Assembly: GCA_020073385.1 (NCBI GenBank)
Contig: JAIQFH010000042.1
Coordinates: 1-64,000 of the forward strand
DNA: 64,000 bases
Direction of reading: 5' to 3'
Source of the DNA: Terriglobia bacterium
GTDB lineage: Bacteria > Acidobacteriota > Terriglobia > Terriglobales > Acidobacteriaceae
The notes under the pieces were generated by a model. It had not been told where the DNA came from. It ran no database searches and was given only the letters and a program-made list of their open reading frames with translations. Every line of letters begins with the position of its first letter. Positions within the stretch are counted from its first letter, which is position 1. The position numbers and the translations under genes were made by a program. Below are positions 16,741 to 25,126 of this stretch, piece by piece.

Positions 16741-17748
16741 ATGACGTACGGCTCAAGCAAAACGGCGGCGATTTCGTCATCCGCGAGCTCTGCTGAAGCG
16801 CGTGAAACGGGCGCTGGACTGGGCGAAACGCTTGGTCACAGCCTGATGGAGCGGATCGGGAACACTCCGCTCTTGCGGCTGGATGCGGTTACTCGCGAAC
16901 TTCCGGGTGTGACACTTTTGGGCAAAGCTGAGTGGTACAACCCCGGCGGGTCAGTAAAGGATCGTGCGGCTGCCAACATCGTCGCCGAAGCCGGCAGACG
17001 TGGACTGCTTTATCCCGGGAGAATTCTGCTGGATGCGACCAGCGGCAATACTGGGATCGCGTATGCCATGCTGGGAGCGGCGGAAGGTTTTCCGGTGACG
17101 CTCTGCATGCCGGAGAACGTTTCGCGGGAGCGCAAGCAGATCCTGCAGGGCTACGGAGCGAACATCATTTATACCAATCCGGCGGACGGTTCCGATGGCG
17201 CCATCCGGATGGCACGCCAACTGGCAGCTGAACATCCTGATACGTATTTCTATGCCGACCAGTATTCGAATGAGGCGAACTGGAAAGCACACTATTTCAT
17301 GACTGCGAATGAAATCTGGCAGCAGACCCAGGGACGCATCACCCATTTCGTTTCCATGCTGGGCACCAGCGGGACATTCGTCGGAACCACGCGGCGGTTG
17401 AAGGAGTTGAATCCTGCAATAAAGTGCATTTCTTTGCAGCCGGACTCCTCGTTCCACGGGATCGAGGGAGCCAAACACATGGCGAGTGCGATTGTGCCAA
17501 AGATTTATGATCCCTCCCTTGCGGATGAGAACCTTGAAATCGCGACGGAAGACGCGTACACCATGGCGCGGCGACTTTCACGGAGCGCGGGATTGTTGGT
17601 TGGCATCTCGGCCGCTGCGGCCGTCGTGGGATGCCTCAAAATTGCCCGCGAGCTTCCCTTGCACCGCGAACAGGACGCAGTGATCGTAACCATTCTTTGC
17701 GACTCTGGTGATAAGTATCTGAGTGAGAGATTTTGGAGTGAGGGGTAA
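16741..17748 (+). CDS. cysM: cysteine synthase, CysM/CysK-type PLP enzyme
   Basis: 335 residues from ATG 16741; a later ATG at 16846 would cut into the conserved LGHSLMERIGNTPLLRL start of the fold, so the earlier one is preferred although its ribosome site is weak. The PLP lysine is Lys73 in NPGGSVKDRAA, the substrate loop is DATSGNTGIAYA, and the phosphate loop is LGTSGTFVGT. The enzyme replaces the leaving group of O-acetylserine or O-phosphoserine with sulfur to make cysteine. The next gene encodes a JAMM peptidase like mycobacterial Mec, which suggests sulfur may arrive on a CysO-type carrier as in the Mec-CysO-CysM route; no carrier gene is visible here. Name by family; substrate inferred. 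Confidence 0.88.
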   Translation: MTYGSSKTAAISSSASSAEARETGAGLGETLGHSLMERIGNTPLLRLDAVTRELPGVTLLGKAEWYNPGGSVKDRAAANIVAEAGRRGLLYPGRILLDATSGNTGIAYAMLGAAEGFPVTLCMPENVSRERKQILQGYGANIIYTNPADGSDGAIRMARQLAAEHPDTYFYADQYSNEANWKAHYFMTANEIWQQTQGRITHFVSMLGTSGTFVGTTRRLKELNPAIKCISLQPDSSFHGIEGAKHMASAIVPKIYDPSLADENLEIATEDAYTMARRLSRSAGLLVGISAAAAVVGCLKIARELPLHREQDAVIVTILCDSGDKYLSERFWSEG

Positions 17749-17765
17749 GCGATTTCAGATTTGTG

Positions 17766-17838
17766 GTTTCAGATTGCAGATTTGAAATCATGTTTCGAGG
17801 TGAGTTGCGCTGTTTTCGGAAAATCTGCAATCTGAAAC
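17766..17838. repeat. perfect 18-bp inverted repeat between cysM and the JAMM gene
   Basis: 17766-17783 (GTTTCAGATTGCAGATTT) and its exact complement at 17821-17838 flank a 37-base loop. The second arm ends 6 bases before the JAMM start codon, so in mRNA the stem could hide the ribosome binding region. Confidence 0.85.
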
Positions 17839-17844
17839 TTCTCT

Positions 17845-18279
17845 ATGTTGAAACTCTCCCGTTCTGATTTCGACGCGGTTCGCCGCCACGGTGAAGAAAC
17901 GTATCCACACGAGTGCTGCGGCGTGCTGCTTGGCCGGTTTGAAGATGACGGCACGCGAGTAGTCACGAGCACGGCGCGCTGCGGAAATACCCGCACTGAT
18001 TCCGCCCACAACCGCTACAACATCGATCCCAGGGAACTGGTCCGCATCCAACGCGAAGGCCGCGAACGCGGGGAAGATATGGTGGGCTTCTATCATTCCC
18101 ACCCCGACCACCCGGCACAGTGGTCAAAAACAGATCACGAAGAGGCGCACTGGATCGGGTGCTCGTACGTGATTACCAGCGTGGAAAGGGGCAAGGCTGC
18201 GATTACGAACTCATTCGAGCTCTCGGGAACGGACGAGGCAGACAAACAACTGCGGGATGAGAAAATCGAAGTCGCATAG
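17845..18279 (+). CDS. M67-family JAMM metallopeptidase (Mec-like)
   Basis: 144 residues with a complete JAMM zinc site: Glu23 in YPHECCGVLLG, then HSHPDHPAQWSKTD giving His84, His86, Ser94 and Asp97 in the H-x-H-x7-S-x2-D pattern. Prokaryotic members cut after the di-glycine of ubiquitin-like sulfur carriers. Placed 96 bases after a cysteine synthase, it fits the role of Mec, which releases new cysteine from the carrier CysO. That function is inferred from context; the carrier itself (a ThiS/MoaD-like protein ending in GG) is not in the window. The start is set by the ATG right after the inverted repeat. Confidence 0.88.
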   Translation: MLKLSRSDFDAVRRHGEETYPHECCGVLLGRFEDDGTRVVTSTARCGNTRTDSAHNRYNIDPRELVRIQREGRERGEDMVGFYHSHPDHPAQWSKTDHEEAHWIGCSYVITSVERGKAAITNSFELSGTDEADKQLRDEKIEVA

Positions 18280-18949
18280 ACTGGTTCGCCGCCTGAGACC
18301 TTCTCTAGCATTCCTCTCAAAACGTTGTGTAACGCGGGGTTCGCAGGATTTTCACAGCTCATTCATACGACTCGTGGATTAACGCGCAGCATGATTCCGC
18401 GCGGCAGTCCCGCGAAACCCGCGCCGGATGCGGCTTCCGCGCGAAAACGTGCGAGCCGGTTGCACCATTTTCTGTCACCGCCCTGTGAACGGCGTGCACT
18501 CGATTGAAAATGCATGTACTTACAAAGACGTATTTTTCGTTGACTGAAAAAATAGAAGGAGTACAACAGGATCGTTCTTTGACAGCTTCTTAAGTTTTTC
18601 CGGTTGGTGCGGCGTCCGGGGCTCGAGCGGAGTCACTTTCCTGATCGAAAGGTTAGGAAGGAGGGTGAGCGAGGGTCTATAGCAAAGCGCTGGTCGAGGA
18701 GAACCGAGGAGAAATGTTGAAGGCAGGATAGAGTTCCGAGGCGTAGGGTAGATTTATCCGGTTGGCGGTGAGCCCGGAGCCCAAGCGAGATCGCGCGCAG
18801 CAGCCCCGCAAGGGAAGCAGCGAGAGCAGGTCAGCAAGGGTCAAACGCGAGCTACTGGCCGAGACGAATGGATCCTACACCACCTCGGAACTCTCTTACT
18901 TTTGAGCTTCTAGCTTCTAGCCATCAGCCATCAGCTCTCAGCTTACGGC
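18280..18949. other. 670-bp convergent gap without a gene; possible structured RNA
   Basis: No credible coding frame lies between the stops of two convergent genes. An AT-rich block (about 18510-18600, including TTGACA at 18578-18583) is followed by a GC- and purine-rich stretch to about 18870. Two similar segments occur inside it: CCGGTTGGTGCGG near 18600 and CCGGTTGGCGGTG near 18760, each followed by a GGGCTC/GGAGCC-like word and AGCG. The 3' part (18900-18945) has short direct repeats (AGCTTCTAGCTTCTAGCCATC). A noncoding RNA or a decayed mobile element would explain this. I could not match it to rnpB, tmRNA, SRP RNA or a riboswitch. Confidence 0.35.
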
Positions 18950-20065
18950 TCACTTCCCCGCGTTTCCCGGACCTCCTACGGCATAGATCCTCGGAATCCT
19001 GTCTTCCAATCGCGGCAACGGCGAAAACGCTGCGTGTGGTTCCGATTGGTACCAATACGCGACTGAGAAGTAATTGTCCGAACGATGATTGGCGTGGCCG
19101 TGCTCGATGGTCGCCCGCAGTGATTTGGTGAATGCTATCGGCGAGTCCAGGTGGAACCGGTAGACTGATGAGCGGCCTCCCGCTACTTCCTGCCCGACCA
19201 CGGGCGCTCCGTATAGTCCATAGGAGAAGGGGTGGCCGCCGAAATCCCACGCGCCCAGGAAATAGTCCTCCGAGCCGGTTCCGTTAATCGAGGGCAGCTT
19301 CTCGCCGTCGACAAAGAACATGTCGTCGCCTTCGCCCCACCACTTGTCCTGATTCTGCAGCACTGACATGGTTACGCCGACGAAGTGGCCGCGGCCGGTT
19401 GCCTCCATCCAGACGTAGTTGCCTTCACCGTCGAGATTTTTCTTGCTGTCCATGTCGCCATTCGACTTCCACTGATTCGTCGTCCCCTGGGCCGGAGCGG
19501 CTTGACGATATTGCGCGTGGAAATAAAGTTCATCTGCCGCCAACGGTTTGTTATAAGCGCGGTAGTCGATGTTGAAGTAGAACGCGTCGGTCTTAATCGC
19601 GCCCTCGTTGGTCACAGTAACGCGAGCCCGCTTCTGAAATGGCATAGGGAAAAAGCAATTCAGCGCCTTGTCAGACGAGACCTGTAACGGGATCGACTGG
19701 TACAGGTGATAATCGCCGAGTCCCAGGCCGAAGAAGTCGCCGATCGGGGCCTCCACGCTGGGGGAGGATTCGCCGTCCCAGTACATGCGAAGTACGAGCG
19801 CCTTGAGATGATTGGGATCGTCGCTGGCGATTGTGACCCAGACGTGAGTGATGAGGCCGGGGCCGGCTTCATCGAGAAGAGTCAGCGTTTCTCCGGGGCC
19901 AATGCGGCGTGCATCTGCGTTCCCTCCACTGCGGTCATAGCTGGAAGAACGGTGCTGGACGTAGTCTTTGGGCTGAGGGAGGGAAGAAAGCCACGTTGAG
20001 GAATCCTGAGCGATTAGCGGAAGTGTCAAAAGACAAACCAAGACCGGAATGACGTTTTTTTTCAT
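18950..20065 (-). CDS. exported GH172-family (DUF2961) glycoside hydrolase
   Basis: 371 residues with a signal peptide (MKKNVIPVLVCLLTLPLIAQ) and AGGAGA 8 bases before ATG 20065. The segments GPGLITHVWVTIASDD, APIGDFFGLGLGDYHLY and INGTGSEDYFLGAWDFGG are hallmarks of DUF2961. That family is now glycoside hydrolase family 172, whose characterised members act on difructose dianhydride or D-arabinofuranosides and form trimers. The length is normal for the single-domain form. It lies about 5.7 kb from the TonB/GH3 locus and may take part in the same polysaccharide use, which is only inference. Confidence 0.88.
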   Translation of the reverse strand: MKKNVIPVLVCLLTLPLIAQDSSTWLSSLPQPKDYVQHRSSSYDRSGGNADARRIGPGETLTLLDEAGPGLITHVWVTIASDDPNHLKALVLRMYWDGESSPSVEAPIGDFFGLGLGDYHLYQSIPLQVSSDKALNCFFPMPFQKRARVTVTNEGAIKTDAFYFNIDYRAYNKPLAADELYFHAQYRQAAPAQGTTNQWKSNGDMDSKKNLDGEGNYVWMEATGRGHFVGVTMSVLQNQDKWWGEGDDMFFVDGEKLPSINGTGSEDYFLGAWDFGGHPFSYGLYGAPVVGQEVAGGRSSVYRFHLDSPIAFTKSLRATIEHGHANHRSDNYFSVAYWYQSEPHAAFSPLPRLEDRIPRIYAVGGPGNAGK

Positions 20066-20118
20066 ATCCCAGGTTCTCCTCGAAAGTTGTAGAGAAGTAG
20101 CTTGCTACGTCTCTACGG

Positions 20119-21672
20119 CTACAGCGGAATATTCCCATGCTTCTTCGGCGGATTCTTGTCCCGCTTGGTTTCAAGCATGGCCAGCGCTTGGATCAACTTT
20201 TTTCTCGTATCGCGGGGCTGGATCACTGCGTCCACAAACCCCCGGTCAGCGGCTATATAAGGATTGGCAAACCGGTCCCGAAATTCTTCAATCTTCTCCC
20301 GCCGCACCTGTTCCCGGTTCGTTCCGGCCGCGTCCAATTCCCGTTTGTAGACGATATCAACCGCGCCTTCAGGGCCCATCACGGCGATCTCCGCCGTCGG
20401 CCAGGCATAGTTCACGTCGGTGCGGATGTGCTTGGACGCCATCACGCAGTAAGCGCCGCCATAGGCCTTGCGCGTGATGACTGTAACCTTCGGAACCGTG
20501 GCCTCGGCGAAGGCGTAGAGCAGCTTGGCTCCATGCTTGATGATGCCGTCATACTCTTGTGCCGTTCCCGGCAGAAATCCCGGGACGTCTTCAAACGTCA
20601 CCAGTGGAATGTTGAAGCAATCGCAGAAACGAACGAATCGCGCTCCCTTCACCGACGCGTTGATATCCAGAGTTCCGGCGAGCACAGACGGCTGGTTCGC
20701 CACGATGCCGACAGAACGCCCGTCCAGCCTCGCGAATCCCACGACGATGTTTCTCGCATAGTGCTCCTGCACCTCGAAGAAATATCCGTCGTCGACGACC
20801 GCATGGATCACGTCTTTGATGTCATACGGCTTGTTCGACTCCGTTGGAACGATTCTGTCGAGAGCCGCATCCGCGCGATCCGCGGGATCGGTGCAGGCCT
20901 TTCGCGGCGGTTCATCCAGATTGTTCGAGGGGATAAAGCTGAACAGCTCCCGCACCATCGACAGGCATTCGGCGTCGTCGTGGGCCAGGAAATGCGCTAC
21001 GCCGGAGGTCTCGTTGTGCGTCATGGCCCCACCGAGTTGTTCTTTCGTGACCTCTTCCAGTGTGACGGTCTTGATGACATCTGGCCCCGTGATGAACATA
21101 TACGAGGTTTTGTCGACCATCAGCACGAAATCAGTAATGGCCGGCGAGTAAACGGCGCCGCCGGCGCACGGGCCCATGATCGCCGAAATCTGCGGGACGA
21201 CGCCGCTGTAGAGCGTGTTGCGCAGAAAAATGTCGGCGTAGCCTGCCAGCGACATCACGCCTTCCTGAATTCTGGCGCCACCGGAATCGTTCAAGCCGAT
21301 GACGGGCGCGCCCATCTTGGCTGCCAGATCTATGATCTTGACGATCTTTCCTGCGTTGGCCTCTGAGAGAGAGCCACCGAAGACTGTGAAATCCTGCGCG
21401 AAGACATAGACGAGGCGACCCTCGATGCGACCGTAACCAGTGACGAATCCGTCGCCGTAAATCTTTTGCTCGGCCATGCCGAAATCATTGCAGCGGTGCG
21501 TTACCAGTTTGTCGGTCTCCTCGAAGGTGCCCTCGTCGAGCAGAAACTCGATGCGCTCCCGCGCCGACATCTTTCCTTCTTTGTGCTGGCGCTCGCGCCG
21601 CTTCGCTCCGCCGCCGTCTTCGGCTAACTGATTCCGCCGCTTTAACTCTTCGACTTTTTGTTCCAGATTCAT
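20119..21672 (-). CDS. pccB: acyl-CoA carboxylase carboxyltransferase (beta) subunit, propionyl/methylmalonyl type
   Basis: 517 residues from ATG 21672; a TTG two codons upstream is less likely. The crotonase-like carboxyltransferase halves are intact: [17 protein letters not shown] and [17 protein letters not shown] in the first, [24 protein letters not shown] (in pieces) and [14 protein letters not shown] in the second. It moves CO2 from carboxy-biotin to an acyl-CoA, probably propionyl-CoA. The biotin carboxylase/carrier subunit is not in the window. The symbol is by family resemblance. A 409-codon antisense frame is a shadow. Confidence 0.93.
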   Translation of the reverse strand: MNLEQKVEELKRRNQLAEDGGGAKRRERQHKEGKMSARERIEFLLDEGTFEETDKLVTHRCNDFGMAEQKIYGDGFVTGYGRIEGRLVYVFAQDFTVFGGSLSEANAGKIVKIIDLAAKMGAPVIGLNDSGGARIQEGVMSLAGYADIFLRNTLYSGVVPQISAIMGPCAGGAVYSPAITDFVLMVDKTSYMFITGPDVIKTVTLEEVTKEQLGGAMTHNETSGVAHFLAHDDAECLSMVRELFSFIPSNNLDEPPRKACTDPADRADAALDRIVPTESNKPYDIKDVIHAVVDDGYFFEVQEHYARNIVVGFARLDGRSVGIVANQPSVLAGTLDINASVKGARFVRFCDCFNIPLVTFEDVPGFLPGTAQEYDGIIKHGAKLLYAFAEATVPKVTVITRKAYGGAYCVMASKHIRTDVNYAWPTAEIAVMGPEGAVDIVYKRELDAAGTNREQVRREKIEEFRDRFANPYIAADRGFVDAVIQPRDTRKKLIQALAMLETKRDKNPPKKHGNIPL

Positions 21673-21782
21673 GGGCAACGATTATAGCTTTGTCCCGCCC
21701 GGCTGGTGTGTGAGGTCAGTCACTACTGGCGAGTTCTTCAGAAATAGACGAAGTAAGATAGTTCAGGGAGCTTGGATTCACG

Positions 21783-22271
21783 ATGCTTTGCATACGTCCC
21801 GCCAACATCAATGACGCGGCGCTGCTGCGTACCATGATTCGCGAACTTGCGGAGTACGAGCGCGAACTCGAGTGGGTGACCATTCGAGAAGAGGATCTTG
21901 CCCGCGATGGCTTTGGAGAGAATCCGCGTTTTCGCGCCCTGATTGCGGAATGGAACGGACAACCCGCGGGCTACGCTGTGATCTTTAACTATTTTTCGAC
22001 CTGGGTTGGGCGCGGATTGTTTCTGGAAGATCTGTTTGTACGAGAGCGATTTCGCAAGCAGGGTATCGGGACGGCACTGCTGGCGGAGGTCGCGCGCATC
22101 GCAGTCGATGAGCAGTGTTACGGGATACACTGGGAGGTGCTCGACTGGAACACGAAGGCGATCGAGCTGTACAAGGCTCTGGGCGCCGAGTTTCGCGATC
22201 AGTGGAGGCCCGTGCTCTTAACAGGCGAATCCCTGCATCGGCTGGCCCAGCAAACTCGAACATTGAAGTAG
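21783..22271 (+). CDS. GNAT-family N-acetyltransferase
   Basis: 162 residues covering one GNAT domain. Motif A is LFVRERFRKQGIGTALLAEVARIA, in which the RKQGIGTALL segment binds acetyl-CoA pyrophosphate, and the C-terminal WEVLDWNTKAIELYKALGAE is typical of the PaiA/SAT-like subgroup. The acceptor, perhaps a polyamine or small amine, is unknown. The stop is only 5 bases before the trmFO start, so the two genes form an operon. Confidence 0.88.
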   Translation: MLCIRPANINDAALLRTMIRELAEYERELEWVTIREEDLARDGFGENPRFRALIAEWNGQPAGYAVIFNYFSTWVGRGLFLEDLFVRERFRKQGIGTALLAEVARIAVDEQCYGIHWEVLDWNTKAIELYKALGAEFRDQWRPVLLTGESLHRLAQQTRTLK

Positions 22272-22276
22272 TGCGC

Positions 22277-23635
22277 ATGTCAAAGGTCAAGATTATTGGC
22301 GCGGGCCTTGCGGGATCGGAAGCGGCCTGGCAGTGTGCGCGGCGCGGAGTGGACGTGGAGCTGTTTGAGATGCGGCCTGTGCGTTCGACGCCAGCGCATC
22401 AGACGGGCGATTTCGCGGAACTGGTCTGCTCCAACTCGCTCAAGTCCGACAGCGAGAACACGGCTCCCTGGTTGCTGAAGGAAGAGATGAGGCGCGCCGG
22501 TTCGCTGCTGGTGCAGATCGCACGCGAATGCGCTGTTCCGGCAGGACACGCATTGGCGGTGGATCGCATTGCGTTCGCTGCACGCGTGACTGGAGCCATT
22601 TCCCGGGAGCCTCGCATCACTGTGCGTCGGGAAGAAGTGACGCGCGTGGATGAGACCGGCGATGTCACCATCATCGCGACCGGGCCGCTGACATCCGATG
22701 CGCTGGCAAGCGAGATTGCACGTCTCAGCGCGACGAAGTCGGGCGACGCAGATGGTTCAGAAAATCCGCATCTCTACTTTTACGATTCGATCAGCCCGAT
22801 TGTTGAGGCGGATTCGATCGATATGTCCCGGGTCTATATGGCGGCGCGCTATGACAAGGGATCGGCAGATTACATCAACTGTCCGATGACGCCGGAGGAA
22901 TATAGTGAGTTTTACGACGCTCTGGTGGCGGCTCAATCGGTGGAAGAGAAAGATTGGGAGAAGCTCAACTATTTTGAGAGCTGCCTCCCCATCGAAGAGA
23001 TAGCCCGGCGCGGACGCGATACTCTGCGGTTCGGTCCCATGAAGCCGGTGGGGCTGAAGGATCCTCGGACCGGCAAGATGCCGTACGCGGTCGTCCAGTT
23101 GCGTCAGGAAAATCTGCGCGCGGATTCCTACAACCTCGTGGGATTCCAAAATCATTTGAAGTTTGGCGAGCAGGCGCGGGTACTGCGCCTGATTCCGGGA
23201 CTTGAAAACGGGCGTTTCTTGCGATATGGACAGATTCACCGCAATACGTACATCAACTCACCCAGCCTGCTCCGCGAGACGCTGCAGATGAGAGAGCATC
23301 CGCACGTGCTTTTTGCGGGACAGATTTGCGGAGTGGAAGGTTACGTCGAGTCGATCGCCACCGGATTGCTCGCGGGGATGCACGCGTCAGCGCTGACGTC
23401 AGGTTCCGATATCACTCCGGCGCCACGCGCGTCTGCCTTTGGATCGCTCGTCCATTACGTGACTCACGCCAGCGCGAAGAACTTCCAGCCGGCGAATATA
23501 ACGTTCGATTTGCTTCCGCCGCTAGATAAGAAGATTCGAGACCGCAAAGAGCGTCATCGTGCGCAGTGCGAACTGGCGTTGCGAGAGTTTGAAGAATGGC
23601 TGGCCCACGCGGCTACCCCGGCCGCCGCACATTGA
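22277..23635 (+). CDS. trmFO: methylenetetrahydrofolate--tRNA-(uracil-54 C5)-methyltransferase
   Basis: 452 residues. The FAD-binding loop IIGAGLAGSEAAWQCARRG is at the N-terminus, followed by MRPVRSTPAHQTG and AELVCSNSLKSD, then RYGQIHRNTYINSP and GQICGVEGYVESIATGLLAG, all diagnostic for TrmFO/Gid. It makes ribothymidine at position 54 of tRNA using folate and FADH2 rather than SAM. The longer upstream frame overlaps the GNAT gene, and ATG 22277 begins the flavin fold. Co-transcribed with the acetyltransferase. Confidence 0.95.
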   Translation: MSKVKIIGAGLAGSEAAWQCARRGVDVELFEMRPVRSTPAHQTGDFAELVCSNSLKSDSENTAPWLLKEEMRRAGSLLVQIARECAVPAGHALAVDRIAFAARVTGAISREPRITVRREEVTRVDETGDVTIIATGPLTSDALASEIARLSATKSGDADGSENPHLYFYDSISPIVEADSIDMSRVYMAARYDKGSADYINCPMTPEEYSEFYDALVAAQSVEEKDWEKLNYFESCLPIEEIARRGRDTLRFGPMKPVGLKDPRTGKMPYAVVQLRQENLRADSYNLVGFQNHLKFGEQARVLRLIPGLENGRFLRYGQIHRNTYINSPSLLRETLQMREHPHVLFAGQICGVEGYVESIATGLLAGMHASALTSGSDITPAPRASAFGSLVHYVTHASAKNFQPANITFDLLPPLDKKIRDRKERHRAQCELALREFEEWLAHAATPAAAH

Positions 23636-23771
23636 GTTTACCTAGGTGAATCTGTGTAATTCCGCCCTTCGCAGCTGCATTTTCCTGCAACAAAAGCCGC
23701 GCTGCCTGCGTATCTCTGGTTAGGAGCCGAGGCGATTACTTTCCTCGCCGCGGGCCGTCCAATTCACGGGC

Positions 23772-25031
23772 ATGACGCTACGCGATCTCTTTCTCGATGT
23801 CCTGCGCACCTTGTGGTCTCACAAGCTGCGGGCATTCCTGACTATGTTCGGCATTGCGTGGGGCATTGTCTCGATTGTGCTGATGGTGGCCGCGGGAGAA
23901 GGCCTACGCAAAGGGCAGGCAGAGCAGGCCAGGAATCTAGGCAAGGACATCATGATTGTTTTTCACGGACGCACCAGCCTGCAGGCGGGCGGCCTGCATG
24001 CGGGCCGCGTCGTGCGCTGGGAAGATAACGATGTGGCTGTGGTGCAGGCCGAGTCGCCCGACTGTGAGTACGCGATCCCAGAGTTGGAGCAGGATACCGT
24101 CCGTACCCACTCCAACTACAACAATGGAGCGTTTACGGTGACGGGATCGTATCCGCCGTTCGGTTACATCCGAACGCTCGACGTCGGCTCGGGACGTTTT
24201 TACGACTGGGACGATATGCGCGAAGCCAGACGCGTTGCGTTCCTCGGTTCCGACGCCGCAAAGCAATTGTTTCCTGGGCGCAGCCCCGTTGGCGACACCA
24301 TCTACTTGAACGACTTTCCATACACCGTGATTGGTGTCATGGCAAAGAAGAAGCAGGATTCCAGTTACGACGGATGGGACGTCAACAAGGTCTTCCTTCC
24401 ATTTTCGGCGATGCGGCGTGACTTTCCCGACAAGCCGCCGGGAACCAATACCACCTTCGATCAGCTTCTGGTCACTCCGAGATCGGTAGCGCAACATGAG
24501 GATTGCAAACACGAAGTGCGAGCCGCGCTGGCTCGAATGCATCATTACGATCCCAATGACAAGGAAGCCTGTCCCATCTGGGACACGGTGAAAGAAGCGC
24601 AAGCCTTTAAGACGATGACCGATGGGATGAAATTCTTTCTCGGCGCCGTGGGGATTGTGACCTTGCTTCTTGGTGGCATCGGCGTGATGAACGTCATGCT
24701 GGTCGCCGTGCGAGAGCGTACGCGGGAGATTGGAGTGCGGAAAGCGATTGGCGCTCCGGCGGGGACTATTCTGCGGCAGTTCTTCATGGAAGCTTTGATT
24801 ATCGCGTTGCTGAGCGGCGGGATTGGGCTGGGCGTGGCATTTGGATTTTGTGCGTTGGTTAATATGCTGCCGATGCCTGACTTTTTCGCGGGGCTCATTC
24901 CGAGTTGGACTTCCGGGTTAACTGCGGCGGGTCTGCTCGGTGCGATTGCTGTGGGCGCTGCGCTGTATCCAGCTCGACGAGCTGCGTCGATTGATCCGAT
25001 CGAGGCGTTGCGGTATGAGGCCGGCGGATGA
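23772..25031 (+). CDS. ABC transporter permease, MacB/FtsX type
   Basis: 419 residues. One N-terminal transmembrane helix (AFLTMFGIAWGIVSIVLMVAAGEG) is followed by a periplasmic MacB-PCD domain, then the three-helix FtsX block starting FFLGAVGIVTLLLGGIGVMN with VRERTREIGVRKAIGA, ending in PARRAASIDPIEALRYE. These mechanotransmission permeases export or extract substrates without moving them through the membrane. No ATPase subunit is encoded nearby, so the partner must be elsewhere. A second permease of the same type follows. Confidence 0.9.
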   Translation: MTLRDLFLDVLRTLWSHKLRAFLTMFGIAWGIVSIVLMVAAGEGLRKGQAEQARNLGKDIMIVFHGRTSLQAGGLHAGRVVRWEDNDVAVVQAESPDCEYAIPELEQDTVRTHSNYNNGAFTVTGSYPPFGYIRTLDVGSGRFYDWDDMREARRVAFLGSDAAKQLFPGRSPVGDTIYLNDFPYTVIGVMAKKKQDSSYDGWDVNKVFLPFSAMRRDFPDKPPGTNTTFDQLLVTPRSVAQHEDCKHEVRAALARMHHYDPNDKEACPIWDTVKEAQAFKTMTDGMKFFLGAVGIVTLLLGGIGVMNVMLVAVRERTREIGVRKAIGAPAGTILRQFFMEALIIALLSGGIGLGVAFGFCALVNMLPMPDFFAGLIPSWTSGLTAAGLLGAIAVGAALYPARRAASIDPIEALRYEAGG

Positions 25032-25039
25032 AAATCATT

Positions 25040-25113
25040 AACCACAAAGGACACGAAGTAACACGAAGGAAATTCCAAGATCTTACTTCGTGAACCTTCG
25101 TGCCCTTTGTGGT
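25040..25113. repeat. AACCACAAAGGACACGAAG palindromic repeat, inverted pair
   Basis: Inverted arms 25040-25070 and 25084-25113 of the same family seen at 6579-6655. It fills nearly the whole gap between the two permease genes and ends 13 bases before the second start. Confidence 0.78.
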
Positions 25114-25126
25114 CTCAGGTTTGTAA

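Noticed and set aside
18760..18840. Resemblance of GGGAAGCAGC...AGGTCAGCAAGG to SRP RNA
   Set aside because: The order of the motifs and the symmetric loop of domain IV do not fit; similarity is limited to short words.
20137..21366. 409-codon antisense frame over the carboxylase gene
   Set aside because: The carboxylase frame is fully conserved; the antisense product is Arg/His-rich with no domain.
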